Source: Deltaproteobacteria bacterium (GTDB lineage: Bacteria > Desulfobacterota > Syntrophia > Syntrophales > UBA6807). Taken from it: a DNA stretch of 45,128 bases. Location of the stretch: the NCBI GenBank assembly GCA_016935565.1, contig JAFGQS010000063.1:1-45128 (forward strand). The letters are read 5' to 3'. The position numbers and the translations under genes were made by a program. Shown here one piece after another: positions 9,671-17,614 of this stretch (position 1 is the first letter of the stretch; every line of letters starts with the position of its first letter). The notes under the pieces are model-generated. The model searched no databases, was not told where the DNA came from, and saw only the letters and a program-made list of their open reading frames with translations.

Positions 9671-10165
9671 ATGAGAGAAGAAAAGAGCAAATCACAAATC
9701 AAAAGGGAAATGCATGCGTTGCAGAAAGTTGGTGAGCGACTTGTCGAACTTTCATCGGATCAAATCGGAAAGATCGAAATGCCGGAAGAATTGCGTGAGG
9801 CAGTACTTGTTGCACAGACAATGAAAAAGCGAGAGGCCCGACGCAGGCAGATACAGTATATCGGATCTCTCATGAGGCACGTTGACACCGATCCGATTCT
9901 CAAAACTCTTGAGACCATCTCACAGGGCCGAACGAGAAAGGTGCAGACCTTTCATCAGATTGAAACATGGCGGAACCGTTTAATCGAAGGGAATGACGAC
10001 CTCGTCGAAGAACTATTATATCGTTTCCCTCACGCCGATCGCCGGCAATTCAGTCAGTTGATACGGAACGCCCGGAAAGAAAAAGAAGAAAACAGAACCT
10101 CAAAATTTTCCCGTGCACTGTTTCGGTATCTTAAGGAACTCTCTGAACATACAACGAAGCAATAA
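9671..10165 (+). CDS. darP: ribosome biogenesis factor DarP (YjgA, DUF615)
   Basis: 164 residues matching the DUF615/YjgA family by its whole layout: the KSQIKREMHALQKVGERLVEL opening (shown in parts: KSQIKREM, LQKVGERL), a central REARRRQIQYIGSLMR block, an ETWRNRLIEG segment, and a C-terminal HADRRQFSQLIRNARKE block. In E. coli the protein binds late 50S precursors and helps 50S maturation. It is strongly basic and helical, as expected for rRNA binding. The start ATG at 9671 has only a weak GAG upstream and may be translationally helped by the gene ending 10 bp before. Confidence 0.93.
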   Translation: MREEKSKSQIKREMHALQKVGERLVELSSDQIGKIEMPEELREAVLVAQTMKKREARRRQIQYIGSLMRHVDTDPILKTLETISQGRTRKVQTFHQIETWRNRLIEGNDDLVEELLYRFPHADRRQFSQLIRNARKEKEENRTSKFSRALFRYLKELSEHTTKQ

Positions 10166-10229
10166 ACACACACTGAAATCAACAGACATAATTACAGTAT
10201 CAAGACAATACAAATAGAGGAAATTTATT

Positions 10230-11387
10230 ATGCCGTCAATCAGTCGTCGTCTCAACCATTTCACTGAATCGATTATTCGTCATATGACCCGTCTCTCCGA
10301 CGAATGCGGCGCCATCAATCTTTCCCAGGGATTCCCCGATTTCAATCCACCGGAAGAACTGATGGACGCTGCTCAACGCGCCGGCAGGGAGGGCCCTCAC
10401 CAGTATGCCGTTACGTGGGGTGCGCCGAACTTTCGCGCCGCCCTGGCCCGTAAGCAGACTCGCTTCATGGGTATTCCAATCAATCCCGACACTAATATTG
10501 TCATCACGTGCGGAAGCACCGAGGCCATGATGGTGGCAATGATGACAGTCTGTAATCCCGGGGAAAAGGTTATTATCTTTTCACCCTTTTATGAAAACTA
10601 TGGTGCCGACACGATTTTGTCCGGCGCCGAGCCTATTTATGTCCCTCTTCATCCTCCCGATTTTCTGTTTGATCCCGATGAACTGCGGAACGCCTTCCTG
10701 CAGCGGCCGAAAGCTCTTGTCCTGTGTAATCCTTCCAATCCCTCGGGAAAGGTCTTCACTCACGAGGAACTCGAATACATCGCCGGCCTGGCCCTGGAAT
10801 ATGACACGTTTGTTATTACCGATGAAGTATACGAACATATAATATTCAAGCCACATGAGCATTGTTACATCGCCACGTTACCGGGTATGTTCGAACGCAC
10901 ATTATCCTGCAGTTCACTTTCAAAAACATATTCCATAACAGGGTGGCGGCTCGGTTATGTGATTGCAGCACCGGATATTATCAATGGCGCTCGAAAAGTT
11001 CACGATTTCCTCACCGTCGGAGCGGCCGCTCCGTTACAGGAAGCTGCTGTGACAGCACTGAATTTCCCCGATTCCTATTATGAAACCCTTCGAGCCGAAT
11101 ATACCGAACGCCGCAATATGATGTTAAAATATATGGACAGGATCGGTCTTCTCTATACACAACCTCAGGGAGCTTACTATATCCTGGTCAATATTTCTGA
11201 GTTCGGATGGAAGAGCGACATGGAATTCTGCGAATGGATGACGCGAGAGATCGGTGTTGCCGCTGTTCCCGGTTCAAGTTTTTTCCATGAACCGGTTAAC
11301 AACCTCATCCGTCTCCATTTCGCCAAGCGGATTGAGACCATAGAAGAGGCGGGCAAACGTCTCTGTCGATTGAAAGAACGAGTTTAA
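10230..11387 (+). CDS. PLP-dependent aminotransferase, class I/II
   Basis: A 385-residue fold-type I aminotransferase. Visible landmarks are NLSQGFPDF near the N-terminus, the cofactor-loop motif CGSTEAMMVA, NPSNPSGKVF (the conserved Asn contacting PLP), TDEVYEH with its Asp, and the Schiff-base lysine K232 in SSLSKTYSITGWR. A C-terminal IRLHFAK Arg would bind the substrate carboxylate. The overall pattern is closest to the aspartate/kynurenine/methionine aminotransferase group (YbdL-like). Substrate specificity cannot be read. The ATG follows AGAGGAAAT. The gene is monocistronic or loosely linked to darP 64 bp upstream. Confidence 0.92.
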   Translation: MPSISRRLNHFTESIIRHMTRLSDECGAINLSQGFPDFNPPEELMDAAQRAGREGPHQYAVTWGAPNFRAALARKQTRFMGIPINPDTNIVITCGSTEAMMVAMMTVCNPGEKVIIFSPFYENYGADTILSGAEPIYVPLHPPDFLFDPDELRNAFLQRPKALVLCNPSNPSGKVFTHEELEYIAGLALEYDTFVITDEVYEHIIFKPHEHCYIATLPGMFERTLSCSSLSKTYSITGWRLGYVIAAPDIINGARKVHDFLTVGAAAPLQEAAVTALNFPDSYYETLRAEYTERRNMMLKYMDRIGLLYTQPQGAYYILVNISEFGWKSDMEFCEWMTREIGVAAVPGSSFFHEPVNNLIRLHFAKRIETIEEAGKRLCRLKERV

Positions 11388-11533
11388 GGACCATTACACA
11401 GAACTCCTTTGTTTCCTCAACAATGTTCCCTTCTTTACATTCCGCTTTCAACTGTGATAGACTGCCCCCGTTCTTTGCAGGGTCGGACGACTTGGCTCGA
11501 CAATCCCATCCGCTTTATGAATTTCAAAGGAGA

Positions 11534-11803
11534 ATGATCATTTTACCGGGTAATAACTGCAAACTCACATTGGAATATCCATGCCTCTGGAAATACAAAG
11601 TTATCGGGTATAATGAAGGAAGTATCCGAAAAGCCGTTGAAGAAGTGATTACCGAAGAAGCCTTCGCTATCTCATTCTCCAACATGAGCACGACTGGAAA
11701 ATATCTTTGTTTTAATATCGAAACCGAGGTTCGTGATGAGAACCATCGTATGACCACCTACGAAGCATTAAAGAAGCATTCCGCTATCAAAATTGTTTTG
11801 TAA
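11534..11803 (+). CDS. DUF493 / YbeD-family protein
   Basis: 89 residues from ATG 11534, matching the YbeD/DUF493 family: LEYPCLWKYKVIG near the N-terminus (family FPxxFxYKVxG), the helix RKAVEEVI, the strand SNMSTTGKYLCFNIETE, and the C-terminal YEALKKHSAIKIVL, which ends exactly where the family ends. YbeD has an ACT-like ferredoxin fold; it is conserved in lipoate-gene neighbourhoods in E. coli but has no settled function. The AAAGGAG is very close to the ATG (about 2 nt), which is unusual. The longer frame from 11423 has no family character before residue 38. Confidence 0.85.
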   Translation: MIILPGNNCKLTLEYPCLWKYKVIGYNEGSIRKAVEEVITEEAFAISFSNMSTTGKYLCFNIETEVRDENHRMTTYEALKKHSAIKIVL

Positions 11804-11894
11804 AGAAGCACTGCGGATCGTCAAATTTCTCTCACCGATGAACTATATTGATTAATTTGACAATTATTCTTTTCAAAGAGAGGAGGCTGTATTC

Positions 11895-12683
11895 ATGAAA
11901 TGTCATGAAGTGGACTATGAAATACTGGGACACGATATGCAGATTGTTGAGGTAGAGCTTGATCCCGGCGAAACGGTTATCGCCGAAGCGGGTGCCATGA
12001 ATTACATGGAAGAAGGCATTACATTCGAAGCCAAGATGGGTGACGGTTCCACGGGAGATGAAGGTCTTTTCGGAAAACTGATGAGTGCCGGAAAGCGTGC
12101 ACTGACAGGAGAATCCCTGTTTCTCACTCATTTTACGAACACCGGCAGCGGCAAGAAACGGGTGTCCTTCGCAGCACCGTATCCGGGAAAGATCATTCCG
12201 TTCGACATGGCCAAGTTTGGTGGTGAATTGCTCTGTCAGAAAGATGCCTTCCTGGCGGCTGCCCTCGGAACCGAAGTCGGTATTGCTTTCACGAAGCGCC
12301 TGGGAACGGGTTTCTTCGGAGGAGAAGGTTTTATCCTTCAGCGCCTGCGTGGCGATGGAATGGCGTTCGTTCATGCCTGCGGTACTGTCATCGAAAAAAA
12401 CTTGAACAATGACGTGCTCAGAGTAGATACAGGCTGTCTGGTGGCATTTACCTCCGGTATCGATTACAATATCGAACGTGCAGGAAGTCTCAAATCGATG
12501 TTTTTCGGGGGTGAGGGTCTTTTTCTCGCGACACTGAGCGGCACCGGTACCGTACTTCTTCAAAGTCTGCCCTTTTCACGAATGGCTGACAGGATCTTAG
12601 CCCATGCACCTTCCGGTGGCGGCGGCAGTAAAGGCGAAGGATCACTCCTCGGTCGATTGGGCGGGATGCTCGACGGAGATTAA
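11895..12683 (+). CDS. AIM24 / TIGR00266-family protein
   Basis: 262 residues of the AIM24 family (PF01987), a beta-rich fold. Typical landmarks are the opening [15 protein letters not shown], the [10 protein letters not shown] motif, a glycine-rich middle with GFFGGEGF at about 139-146, and the second half [12 protein letters not shown]. The tail is glycine-rich with a polar GGGGS stretch. The bacterial members have no firmly known function; mitochondrial AIM24 affects inner-membrane organisation in yeast. There is no signal peptide or membrane segment. AGAGGAGG lies upstream of the ATG. The cluster of inverted repeats at 12745-12861 follows and may end transcription. Confidence 0.9.
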   Translation: MKCHEVDYEILGHDMQIVEVELDPGETVIAEAGAMNYMEEGITFEAKMGDGSTGDEGLFGKLMSAGKRALTGESLFLTHFTNTGSGKKRVSFAAPYPGKIIPFDMAKFGGELLCQKDAFLAAALGTEVGIAFTKRLGTGFFGGEGFILQRLRGDGMAFVHACGTVIEKNLNNDVLRVDTGCLVAFTSGIDYNIERAGSLKSMFFGGEGLFLATLSGTGTVLLQSLPFSRMADRILAHAPSGGGGSKGEGSLLGRLGGMLDGD

Positions 12684-12744
12684 TACGCATTGTTACAGCC
12701 GTCACCAATCGTACCGACAAACGCTATTATGAAGTCCATATATG

Positions 12745-12861
12745 TGTAACATCAGTTACAAGTAAAACTCCCCGCCCTACGGCGGGGCATCCTAAGGAAT
12801 GTTTATCATAGTTATACCTGCCTTCGGCAGGTAAACGTTTCATCCCCGTTTAAAAACGGGG
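12745..12861. repeat. cluster of four inverted repeats (REP- or IS200/IS605-end-like)
   Basis: Four perfect inverted repeats lie in 117 bp: TGTAAC/GTTACA at 12745-12760 (4-nt loop), CCCCGCC/GGCGGGG at 12770-12787 (4-nt loop), ACCTGCC/GGCAGGT at 12816-12832 (3-nt loop) and CCCCGTTT/AAACGGGG at 12844-12861 (2-nt loop). None is followed by a U tract, so a classic terminator is unlikely, although they would slow or block RNA decay. The arrangement of several GC-rich foldback units recalls palindromic-unit clusters or the ends of IS200/IS605-type elements. No transposase or second copy is present in this window. Confidence 0.7.
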
Positions 12862-12922
12862 TATTCACGTTTCCGATTTCATAAAAGTAAACGTCTGTCA
12901 CGGATAACGGTGGAGAAATTCA

Positions 12923-14053
12923 ATGCTGTCTGACAGAAAACCGTATACATTCGACAGGGTTTTTCGCATTTGCATTGCGGTGGCTCTGTTATGGGGATTA
13001 ATCTGGATCCTCGGATATTTGAGCGATGTTCTGATTCCCTTCGCTGTTGCCCTTATCCTGGCCTATATGATGAATCCGCTGGTCAATCTGATCCAGAAAA
13101 AGATTCCCCATCGCCTTACCGCCGTCTTTATCAGTCTTTTTATTGTTATTACGCTGGCAGTATTTCTTGTATGGTTAATCATCCCAATGATTGTAACCGA
13201 GATAAAACACACGGGACAGCTTCTATCAAATCTTGTTAACAATGCCGAGCTGGCTCAGCATGCCGCTAAACGTCTTCCCCCGGACCTCTGGCAGGCAATT
13301 AAAGAGTACGCATCCCGTCAGGAGGTTCAGCAATTTTTCAAGACCGAAAATTTCTGGAAAATTGTTGAAATGGCGGCAAGCAAGGTCCTGCCCGGCGTGT
13401 GGGGTCTCATTACGGGAACGGCGAGTTTCGTCATGGGCCTGATCGGTCTTGCTGTGATCGGACTGTATCTCGTCTTTTTGCTCCTGGACTATGAAAAGGT
13501 CCTTCAGGAATGGAAAGAACTCCTTCCACCATCCCATCGTGAAACAATTACGGGTTTCGTGAGCGATTTTGAATCGGCTATGAACCGCTATTTCCGAGGA
13601 CAGGCGGCGGTTGCTTCTATTGTGGGGGGATTGTTCGCTGTGGGGTTTTTACTTATTGGACTGCCGATGGGTATTTTGCTCGGACTTTTCATCGGACTCT
13701 TGAATATGGTTCCCTACCTGCAGATTATCGGCCTCATTCCCGCCATCTTACTGGCTCTGGTCTATGCTCTCGAAACAGGTACCAGTTTTCTGGTGGTTCT
13801 GGGACTAACCGGCCTGGTGTTTATCGTTGTTCAAATTATTCAGGACGCCATATTAGTTCCCAAGATTATGGGTCGGGTCACCGGGTTAAATCCCGCCATG
13901 ATATTACTGTCTCTTTCCATATGGGGCAAATTACTGGGTATCTTTGGATTGTTGATTGCACTGCCCATGACATTTCTGTTTCTCGTCTATTACCGGCGGT
14001 TCATTGTCACACCTTACCCGGAAACTGCCCAGCCACCGTTAACCGAAAATTGA
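12923..14053 (+). CDS. AI-2E / PerM-family membrane transporter
   Basis: 376 residues with the AI-2E family (PF01594) layout. Two N-terminal membrane helices come first (RICIAVALLWGLIWILG, then VLIPFAVALILAYMMNPLV, with the family-typical PFxxAxxLAYxxxPxV). A third helix lies at about 65-90, a soluble helical insert at about 90-150 and a cluster of five more helices at about 160-355. The family motif DxxxPKIMGRxxGLxP appears as DAILVPKIMGRVTGLNP. Members export or take up varied small solutes (AI-2 signal, Na+/H+ in some); the substrate here is unknown. The start is supported by GGTGGAG upstream of the ATG. It is not linked to a quorum-sensing gene in the window. Confidence 0.92.
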   Translation: MLSDRKPYTFDRVFRICIAVALLWGLIWILGYLSDVLIPFAVALILAYMMNPLVNLIQKKIPHRLTAVFISLFIVITLAVFLVWLIIPMIVTEIKHTGQLLSNLVNNAELAQHAAKRLPPDLWQAIKEYASRQEVQQFFKTENFWKIVEMAASKVLPGVWGLITGTASFVMGLIGLAVIGLYLVFLLLDYEKVLQEWKELLPPSHRETITGFVSDFESAMNRYFRGQAAVASIVGGLFAVGFLLIGLPMGILLGLFIGLLNMVPYLQIIGLIPAILLALVYALETGTSFLVVLGLTGLVFIVVQIIQDAILVPKIMGRVTGLNPAMILLSLSIWGKLLGIFGLLIALPMTFLFLVYYRRFIVTPYPETAQPPLTEN

Positions 14054-14088
14054 AACCCTCTTTCCGGCAAAACAATTTCATCACATTC

Positions 14089-14478
14089 TTATGGAATATC
14101 CGGGTGTATAGCTTCTCTGATACATATCACTCCCCGTCTATGTAAGTTAACGAATACGTTTTGATTTTCCAGAGCTGAATTGATCGTCGATACTTTTGAC
14201 AGATAGTCTTCAAATGTTATGAAGCCAAACAGACCAACCAGGTAATACAGAATGTATATATAATGATCAGCAAAAATCGATGCAAAGATGACACCTACGA
14301 CAGTGAGAGGAAACGAATAAATTCGAATTGCAAAATGAAACAATTTTACCAGCGGATTCGGGGAAACTCTCGCATAGTGAAGCAATGCGGTGCTCCTATT
14401 CACATCGATTGATAGTTCCCCTTTTCTGTATTTGTCTACCACAATTCTATGAAGGGCAGATCTTTCCTCATCAATCAT
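14089..14478 (-). CDS. small membrane protein, third gene of HTH-ExeA cassette 1
   Basis: 129 residues with a strong AGGAGGAGG Shine-Dalgarno. The N-terminal 45 residues are charged. Two hydrophobic helices follow (FAIRIYSFPLTVVGVIFAS and YIYILYYLVGLFGFI, residues about 48-85), and the C-terminal 45 residues are polar. The protein is therefore an inner-membrane hairpin with both ends probably in the cytoplasm. I do not recognise the family. It begins 65 bp downstream of the first ExeA-like gene on the same strand and could be the membrane partner of that ATPase; this is inferred from position only. Confidence 0.6.
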   Translation of the reverse strand: MIDEERSALHRIVVDKYRKGELSIDVNRSTALLHYARVSPNPLVKLFHFAIRIYSFPLTVVGVIFASIFADHYIYILYYLVGLFGFITFEDYLSKVSTINSALENQNVFVNLHRRGVICIREAIHPDIP

Positions 14479-14543
14479 GAATTATTCCTCCTCCTGTTTA
14501 TTATAGTAGTTCCTCATGGAACTTTTCGTCTTGCAATACACTT

Positions 14544-15959
14544 TCACATCACGCTTACTTTTTTTTCTTTCCCCAGCATATTCAGGACAAATTCCCTGAT
14601 TTCTCCCCATACATGGACGGGATCAGACTGCTGTGACGACACCAATTGCGGATGTTGCTGAAGAGTCTGTGCTGCCACGGCCCCTGCTACTTTGATCCGG
14701 CTTTCTCGTGTTAATGACTGTGCCCTTTTGATTAACTGAGCAGGGACGTTGACCCTGACCTTTATCGTTCCGATTTCTACTTCTCCGCAACCCTCTTTTT
14801 CAATCACCGGCCGGACTTCATCGTCACACTGCCTTTGTTCCACGCTACGAGAAGCTTCTTGAGCCGGATCCGACGATTCTTCAGACACAACATCATTTGC
14901 AATCATGTCAGTTTTTGTGTCTCTTCCGAAATCTTCCGTCATAGTTAAGGATGATTTTTCAACAGACTCCTTCAATTCCACCGGTCTCAATTGTTCAATA
15001 TAGGAAACTCTATTATCTCTTTCATACCCTACCAGTACCTCTCCCGGTGTATGTGCCGGTTCCATTTCCTGATACTGATCCTGGACCACTTCCTTTTCAA
15101 ACCTTTTCCGGGGTCTCCTCCTCTGAATGGCCGGTCCTGTTAATTTGCAAAAGCGTTCCCCGATTTGCCTGACTACATCACCGGTAATTTCACTGAATTC
15201 ATTTGTTTCGCCCGCTTTGAGACACAATTTACTAATCTTATTGATAAGACGAGGGACTCCGTGCTCGGAATGTTCCCACAGCTGAATAAACGCATCGTCA
15301 GTAAAAATCTTCGTCGTTCCTCCGGCAAGTTTCAATCGGGTTTCCACATAATTTTTTACTAAATTTTCAGAATGTATCTTATCGATTCGGTTGTATGTTC
15401 CGATCCGCTGGAACAGATTCTTCCGTTTTGGATGTTCCAAGCGTCGAGCGAGTTCCATCTGCCCTGCAAGGACAACCGTAAAGAGATTGATCAGATCGTC
15501 CTGCATATTGGTGAGGAGCCTCAAACTTTCGAGGGTTGCAGGCGAAATAGCATTTGCCTCGTCAATAAATATGAGGACCCTTCTGCCTTCGTCTATCGTG
15601 TCAAATAACAGTCTGTTGAAGGTTTCCAATAAATCTCCTTTTCTTCCGACATCACATCGTACCCCCGTAAGCTGACCTATAATTTCTTTCAAAAGCTGAC
15701 AAAAGGAAATACCAGGATTGGTAATAAGTGCTATCTTATACTTTTCCTGTTCTAATGAGTCGATGATCATACGAAGCGACAAGGTTTTGCCCAAACCGAC
15801 ATCACCGACAATCACTGCAAGGCTGTCTCTTCCCTCCTCTATGGCAAACAGTGTTTCAGCTATAGCATTCTCCATCGATGCATGACAGTCAACATACATC
15901 GATGGATCAGGAACGTTGTCAAAGGGCGGCTTAATGAGATTCCAGTAGTTGTAATACAT
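14544..15959 (-). CDS. ExeA-like AAA ATPase with conserved C-terminal domain (cassette 1)
   Basis: 471 residues. The N-terminal part is an ExeA/GspA-type AAA ATPase: YWNLIKPPFDNVPDPSMY at 6-22, Walker A GDVGLGKT at 52-59, Walker B VLIFIDEAN at 128-136, the sensor LFTVVLAGQ and arginine-rich HPKRKNLFQRIG. A long polar linker (about 285-385) leads to a C-terminal domain of about 85 residues ending in DPVHVWGEIREFVLNML. The same domain ends the second ExeA-like protein (19905-21389). Unlike GspA it has no membrane segment or peptidoglycan-binding domain. GGGGAGG lies upstream of the ATG, and the HTH gene ends 76 bp before. It is probably a regulatory ATPase; the partner process is unknown. Confidence 0.85.
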   Translation of the reverse strand: MYYNYWNLIKPPFDNVPDPSMYVDCHASMENAIAETLFAIEEGRDSLAVIVGDVGLGKTLSLRMIIDSLEQEKYKIALITNPGISFCQLLKEIIGQLTGVRCDVGRKGDLLETFNRLLFDTIDEGRRVLIFIDEANAISPATLESLRLLTNMQDDLINLFTVVLAGQMELARRLEHPKRKNLFQRIGTYNRIDKIHSENLVKNYVETRLKLAGGTTKIFTDDAFIQLWEHSEHGVPRLINKISKLCLKAGETNEFSEITGDVVRQIGERFCKLTGPAIQRRRPRKRFEKEVVQDQYQEMEPAHTPGEVLVGYERDNRVSYIEQLRPVELKESVEKSSLTMTEDFGRDTKTDMIANDVVSEESSDPAQEASRSVEQRQCDDEVRPVIEKEGCGEVEIGTIKVRVNVPAQLIKRAQSLTRESRIKVAGAVAAQTLQQHPQLVSSQQSDPVHVWGEIREFVLNMLGKEKKVSVM

Positions 15960-16035
15960 AAGCCTTCACCTCCCCGGCCTTGAAAATCTCGTCATATTTT
16001 TGATCAGGACTATTAATAACAAGGCCATACTTTTT

Positions 16036-16557
16036 CTAATCTCCAAATTCTTCGGTTTGTGCCAGATATTCAATGACATCGTCTAACAAAAAACGTCTTA
16101 GTCTACCCATTTTATAACTTCTCATTCTTCTTGTTTTTACAAGCTTCCTTAAATAACTCTTACTGACCTGGAGCATTTGACATACATGCGTCGGCTTGAG
16201 CAATCTGAGTGCATGCACCGCTTCAAAATAGAAATTGAGACTGATTCGTCCATCTCTGTGCTGCTCAACATCCAACGCCGCATTGCTGGGAAATTCATGC
16301 GAAATATTCTGCATGAACATGCTTGACTGAAACAAATTGCTCTGCTCCGGTGTCAATGGAAAGGTAATAATTTCATTGTTGTCTTCTTCCGAGTGTTCAT
16401 ACCAAGACTCACAGTCTCTTTCATGAGGAATCATACGCGATGAAATGACACTTAAGTTGTGATTCGACAGCATCGCGGTATCAGTCGAGATGTCGCTCTG
16501 GTTTCTCAACTCGTGAGTGTACTTTTTCCTCCTTTTCACAATACAAATCTTTTCCAT
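16036..16557 (-). CDS. excisionase-type HTH protein (cassette 1)
   Basis: 173 residues. It starts MEKICIVKRRKK, a basic peptide identical over 12 residues to the start of the HTH protein of cassette 2. The middle has a short shared motif LTPEQS (68-73) and a shared strand LNFYF (107-111). Residues 119-166 are a MerR/excisionase-type winged helix: KPTHVCQMLQVSK, then YKMGRLRRFLLDDVIEYL. Such domains usually bind DNA as small regulators or recombination directionality factors. No integrase is nearby. AGGGAGC precedes the ATG. The paired ExeA-like ATPase follows. The role is inferred to be a transcriptional regulator or scaffold for the cassette. Confidence 0.75.
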   Translation of the reverse strand: MEKICIVKRRKKYTHELRNQSDISTDTAMLSNHNLSVISSRMIPHERDCESWYEHSEEDNNEIITFPLTPEQSNLFQSSMFMQNISHEFPSNAALDVEQHRDGRISLNFYFEAVHALRLLKPTHVCQMLQVSKSYLRKLVKTRRMRSYKMGRLRRFLLDDVIEYLAQTEEFGD

Positions 16558-17253
16558 AATGCTCCCTGCTTATTTTTCTTTAGAACAATAGAACCGTGTA
16601 TTTCGATCATGCATCATTTTAAACATATAATCGGAAGATTCTTTGAACTTCTTGAGTATCCCTTCTTCGCCTTTCACTCATATCGTACCCTTACTAGTGT
16701 GCTCTTCATAACATCGTTTTCATAGATTCATACCAGGACACCATGACTCCATGAGGACATTCCATCATCAACCACTCTGAATTTCCGGGGCATCAAGGAT
16801 TTTGAAAGATGAAGAATACGTGCGGATGACGCGGATAGGACACACAAGGATTACGAGAAATGTAACATATTAATATTACACAAGAAACAGATTGACAACT
16901 TCGGTAGCCTGGCGATCACCATATCGATGACCCATGGCTTTGCGTCCCACCCTCACGGATAGTTTGCCTTTATCGGTTCCCAAAGAACGGTGTATATTGC
17001 TTCATTTTTCTTGACTTCTGAAACCATGTCTATACAGTGATACCACTGTTGAAAGACAAAGGTTTATTGTTTTTATACAAAAAATCAAGGGATTATGCTA
17101 TGACGTGTTTCATGCCTTGTGTATGAAATATTTCACACAAAAATCAATCTGATTACACTTTCGCCGTGCAACAAAAACAATAAGGTAAACTACCGGTTGA
17201 CCGGCAGCTCCGATAAAACTTGAGTCAGATACTGCACGAAGAGGAGCTACACC
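16558..17253. other. long intergenic region with no gene
   Basis: 696 bp between the HTH gene of cassette 1 (leftward) and a truncated ferritin-like gene (rightward). I see no ORF with family character and no tRNA. A near-perfect palindrome is at 17117-17140. TTGACT at 17011-17016 with TACAGT at 17033-17038 (16-bp gap) is a plausible rightward promoter, but it is unproven. The length suggests decayed sequence or regulatory DNA for the divergent units. Confidence 0.45.
17117..17140. promoter_or_regulatory. operator-like palindrome
   Basis: A TTGTGT arm and an ACACAA arm flank the perfect 10-bp core GAAATATTTC, with two extra bases (AT) in the left half. The 114 bp to the start of the ferritin-like fragment would place it upstream of a promoter. 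The arm spacing does not fit CRP/FNR/HcpR sites (TTGTGA-N6-TCACAA). The protein that binds here is unknown. Confidence 0.4.
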
Positions 17254-17514
17254 ATGAACGACGACATATTAATCGAAACAGTCAAACTATGTCTTGCCCT
17301 TGACCAGAAGTCATCAGACGTGTACGCCCGTTTCTCTTCCCTCGTTAAAATTGAGGAACTCAAACGTTTCCGGAAGGAAATGTCAGACGAGGAAATGACC
17401 CATATGGAGTTTTGGAAAAGGCTTGTAGCGATGGCAGAAAATAGAATGCTGCCCTAGGTATTCGATAATCCGGAAGAGATAAAATCAGAGTTGGAAGGTA
17501 TGGCGGAAAGGTAA
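17254..17514 (+). pseudogene. N-terminal fragment of a ferritin-like domain protein with in-frame TAG
   Basis: The frame opens at ATG 17254 after AGAGGAG and codes for a helical ferritin-like segment (LCLALDQKSSDVYARFSSL, then DEEMTHMEFWKRLVAMAE). It reaches TAG at 17455-17457. The same frame continues for 18 sensible codons (VFDNPEEIKSELEGMAER) before TAA at 17512. The pattern MLP-x-xFDNPEEI-xxEL is the normal continuation of ferritin-like domains found at the N-terminus of delta-proteobacterial sensor proteins. The natural protein is therefore longer, and this is the truncated, interrupted start of one. The 67-residue product could still be made. Iron-binding carboxylates of the second helix pair are missing. 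Confidence 0.6.
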
Positions 17515-17614
17515 GAATGGTTTTTACATGAGAGCATTTTTCAAATATCGTCATCCATTGTTTATCGACCATCATAACCGTGACAATGACATGACAAACG
17601 ATACAGACTAATAT

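Noticed and set aside
11832-12563. 243-residue frame antisense to the AIM24-family gene
   Set aside because: It lies fully opposite a well-supported gene, has no family character and lacks a ribosome binding site.
17117-17140. CRP/FNR/HcpR site
   Set aside because: The TTGTG and CACAA arms are 14 bases apart instead of the spacing these regulators need; kept only as an unassigned palindrome.
17455-17457. TAG read as pyrrolysine
   Set aside because: Read-through would extend the protein by only 18 residues to the next stop, and no pyl genes are in the window; gene decay is simpler.
17541-17614. Pho box before the BaiN-family gene
   Set aside because: One TCGTCAT is present, but units in 11-bp phase after it do not match.
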